Part shown: positions 63,935-64,000 of the stretch, in pieces | Position numbering within the stretch: position 1 is the stretch's first letter | Layout of the letters: each line of letters starts with the position of its first letter | Assembly: GCF_010882175.1 (NCBI RefSeq) | Contig: NZ_WKLH01000006.1 | Location: 186,861-250,860, forward strand | Length of the DNA stretch: 64,000 bases | Direction of reading: 5' to 3' | From: Mangrovibacterium lignilyticum | GTDB lineage: Bacteria; Bacteroidota; Bacteroidia; Bacteroidales; Prolixibacteraceae | The notes under the pieces: generated by a model | The model's database searches: none | Seen by the model: only the letters and a program-made list of their open reading frames with translations | Told to the model about the DNA's origin: nothing | Position numbers and translations under genes: made by a program

Positions 63935-64000
63935 ATGGATCGACCTGTCTTGATTGGAAAAAATGAACTAACGGCTTTGAATGTCCAATTTGATCATTTC
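63935..64000 (+). CDS. Start of an unidentified gene, cut by window edge
   Basis: An ATG at 63935 opens a frame of 22 codons to the window end (MDRPVLIGKNELTA, then LNVQFDHF). It is too short to identify. It lies 224 bp after the PAP2 gene on the same strand. The open frame could be chance. Confidence 0.4.
   Translation, partial: MDRPVLIGKNELTALNVQFDHF

Overview
The window reads as chromosomal DNA of a Bacteroidota bacterium, most likely a Bacteroidales/Marinilabiliales-type environmental lineage. Evidence: promoter-like TAnnTTTG boxes instead of -35/-10 hexamers, almost no Shine-Dalgarno sites, Bacteroidota-restricted families (Porin_10-type porin, DUF4251, PorQ/PorV-like and HhH-barrel outer-membrane proteins), a glycine-rich RRM protein next to a cold-shock protein, and the gene order lysS-gpsA-(pgi). 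No rRNA, tRNA, CRISPR array, prophage or intact insertion sequence was seen. Genus placement is inference only.

Layout. 1-2.6 kb: start of lpdA and a complete pyruvate-dehydrogenase-type E2 gene, divergent from a GntR/UTRA regulator with a perfect 18-bp palindrome between them. 3-6.3 kb: lysC-lysA, then an RRM protein and a cold-shock protein ending at a clear terminator. 6.3-14.6 kb (minus): a four-PAS histidine kinase, then the run parE-parC-aroK-MBL hydrolase. 14.6-20.6 kb: a Dps-like gene remnant, a universal stress protein, a putative porin, MltF and a convergent Nudix hydrolase. 20.7-29.5 kb: flippase-like and LolC/E-like membrane proteins (minus); ksgA-mgtE-rimB-rimK-aspartoacylase-like genes (plus); a small lipoprotein and an orphan MacB-like permease (minus). 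29.7-37.1 kb: purH, then the cell-elongation set mreB-mreC-mreD-mrdA-rodA.

37-46 kb (minus) is a looser region of small and decayed genes: an epimerase, a lipoprotein, a strictly 21-bp-periodic repeat array, a nitroreductase interrupted by an in-frame stop, an ACP phosphodiesterase-like gene, an EamA transporter, and gpsA-lysS beside a 53-codon remnant of pgi. 46-49 kb: recJ and a uracil/xanthine permease. 49.2-54 kb is the most accessory-looking stretch: two DUF4251 secreted proteins, two equal-length ATP-grasp paralogues sharing an upstream dyad element, and a barrel protein. 54-60.5 kb (minus): a PutP-type symporter, an acyltransferase, an HhH-barrel/PorQ-like overlapping pair and purE. 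60.8-64 kb (plus): hpt, adk, obgE, a PAP2 phosphatase and the first codons of another gene.

Recurring theme: three genes (dps-like, nitroreductase, pgi) are broken or reduced to remnants, and the terminators of two of them remain, so gene loss is recent enough to read. The best candidates for less-described biology are the RimB-RimK-deacylase trio, the tandem ATP-grasp pair with a shared operator-like element, the 21-bp phased array, and the HhH-barrel/PorQ-like pair.
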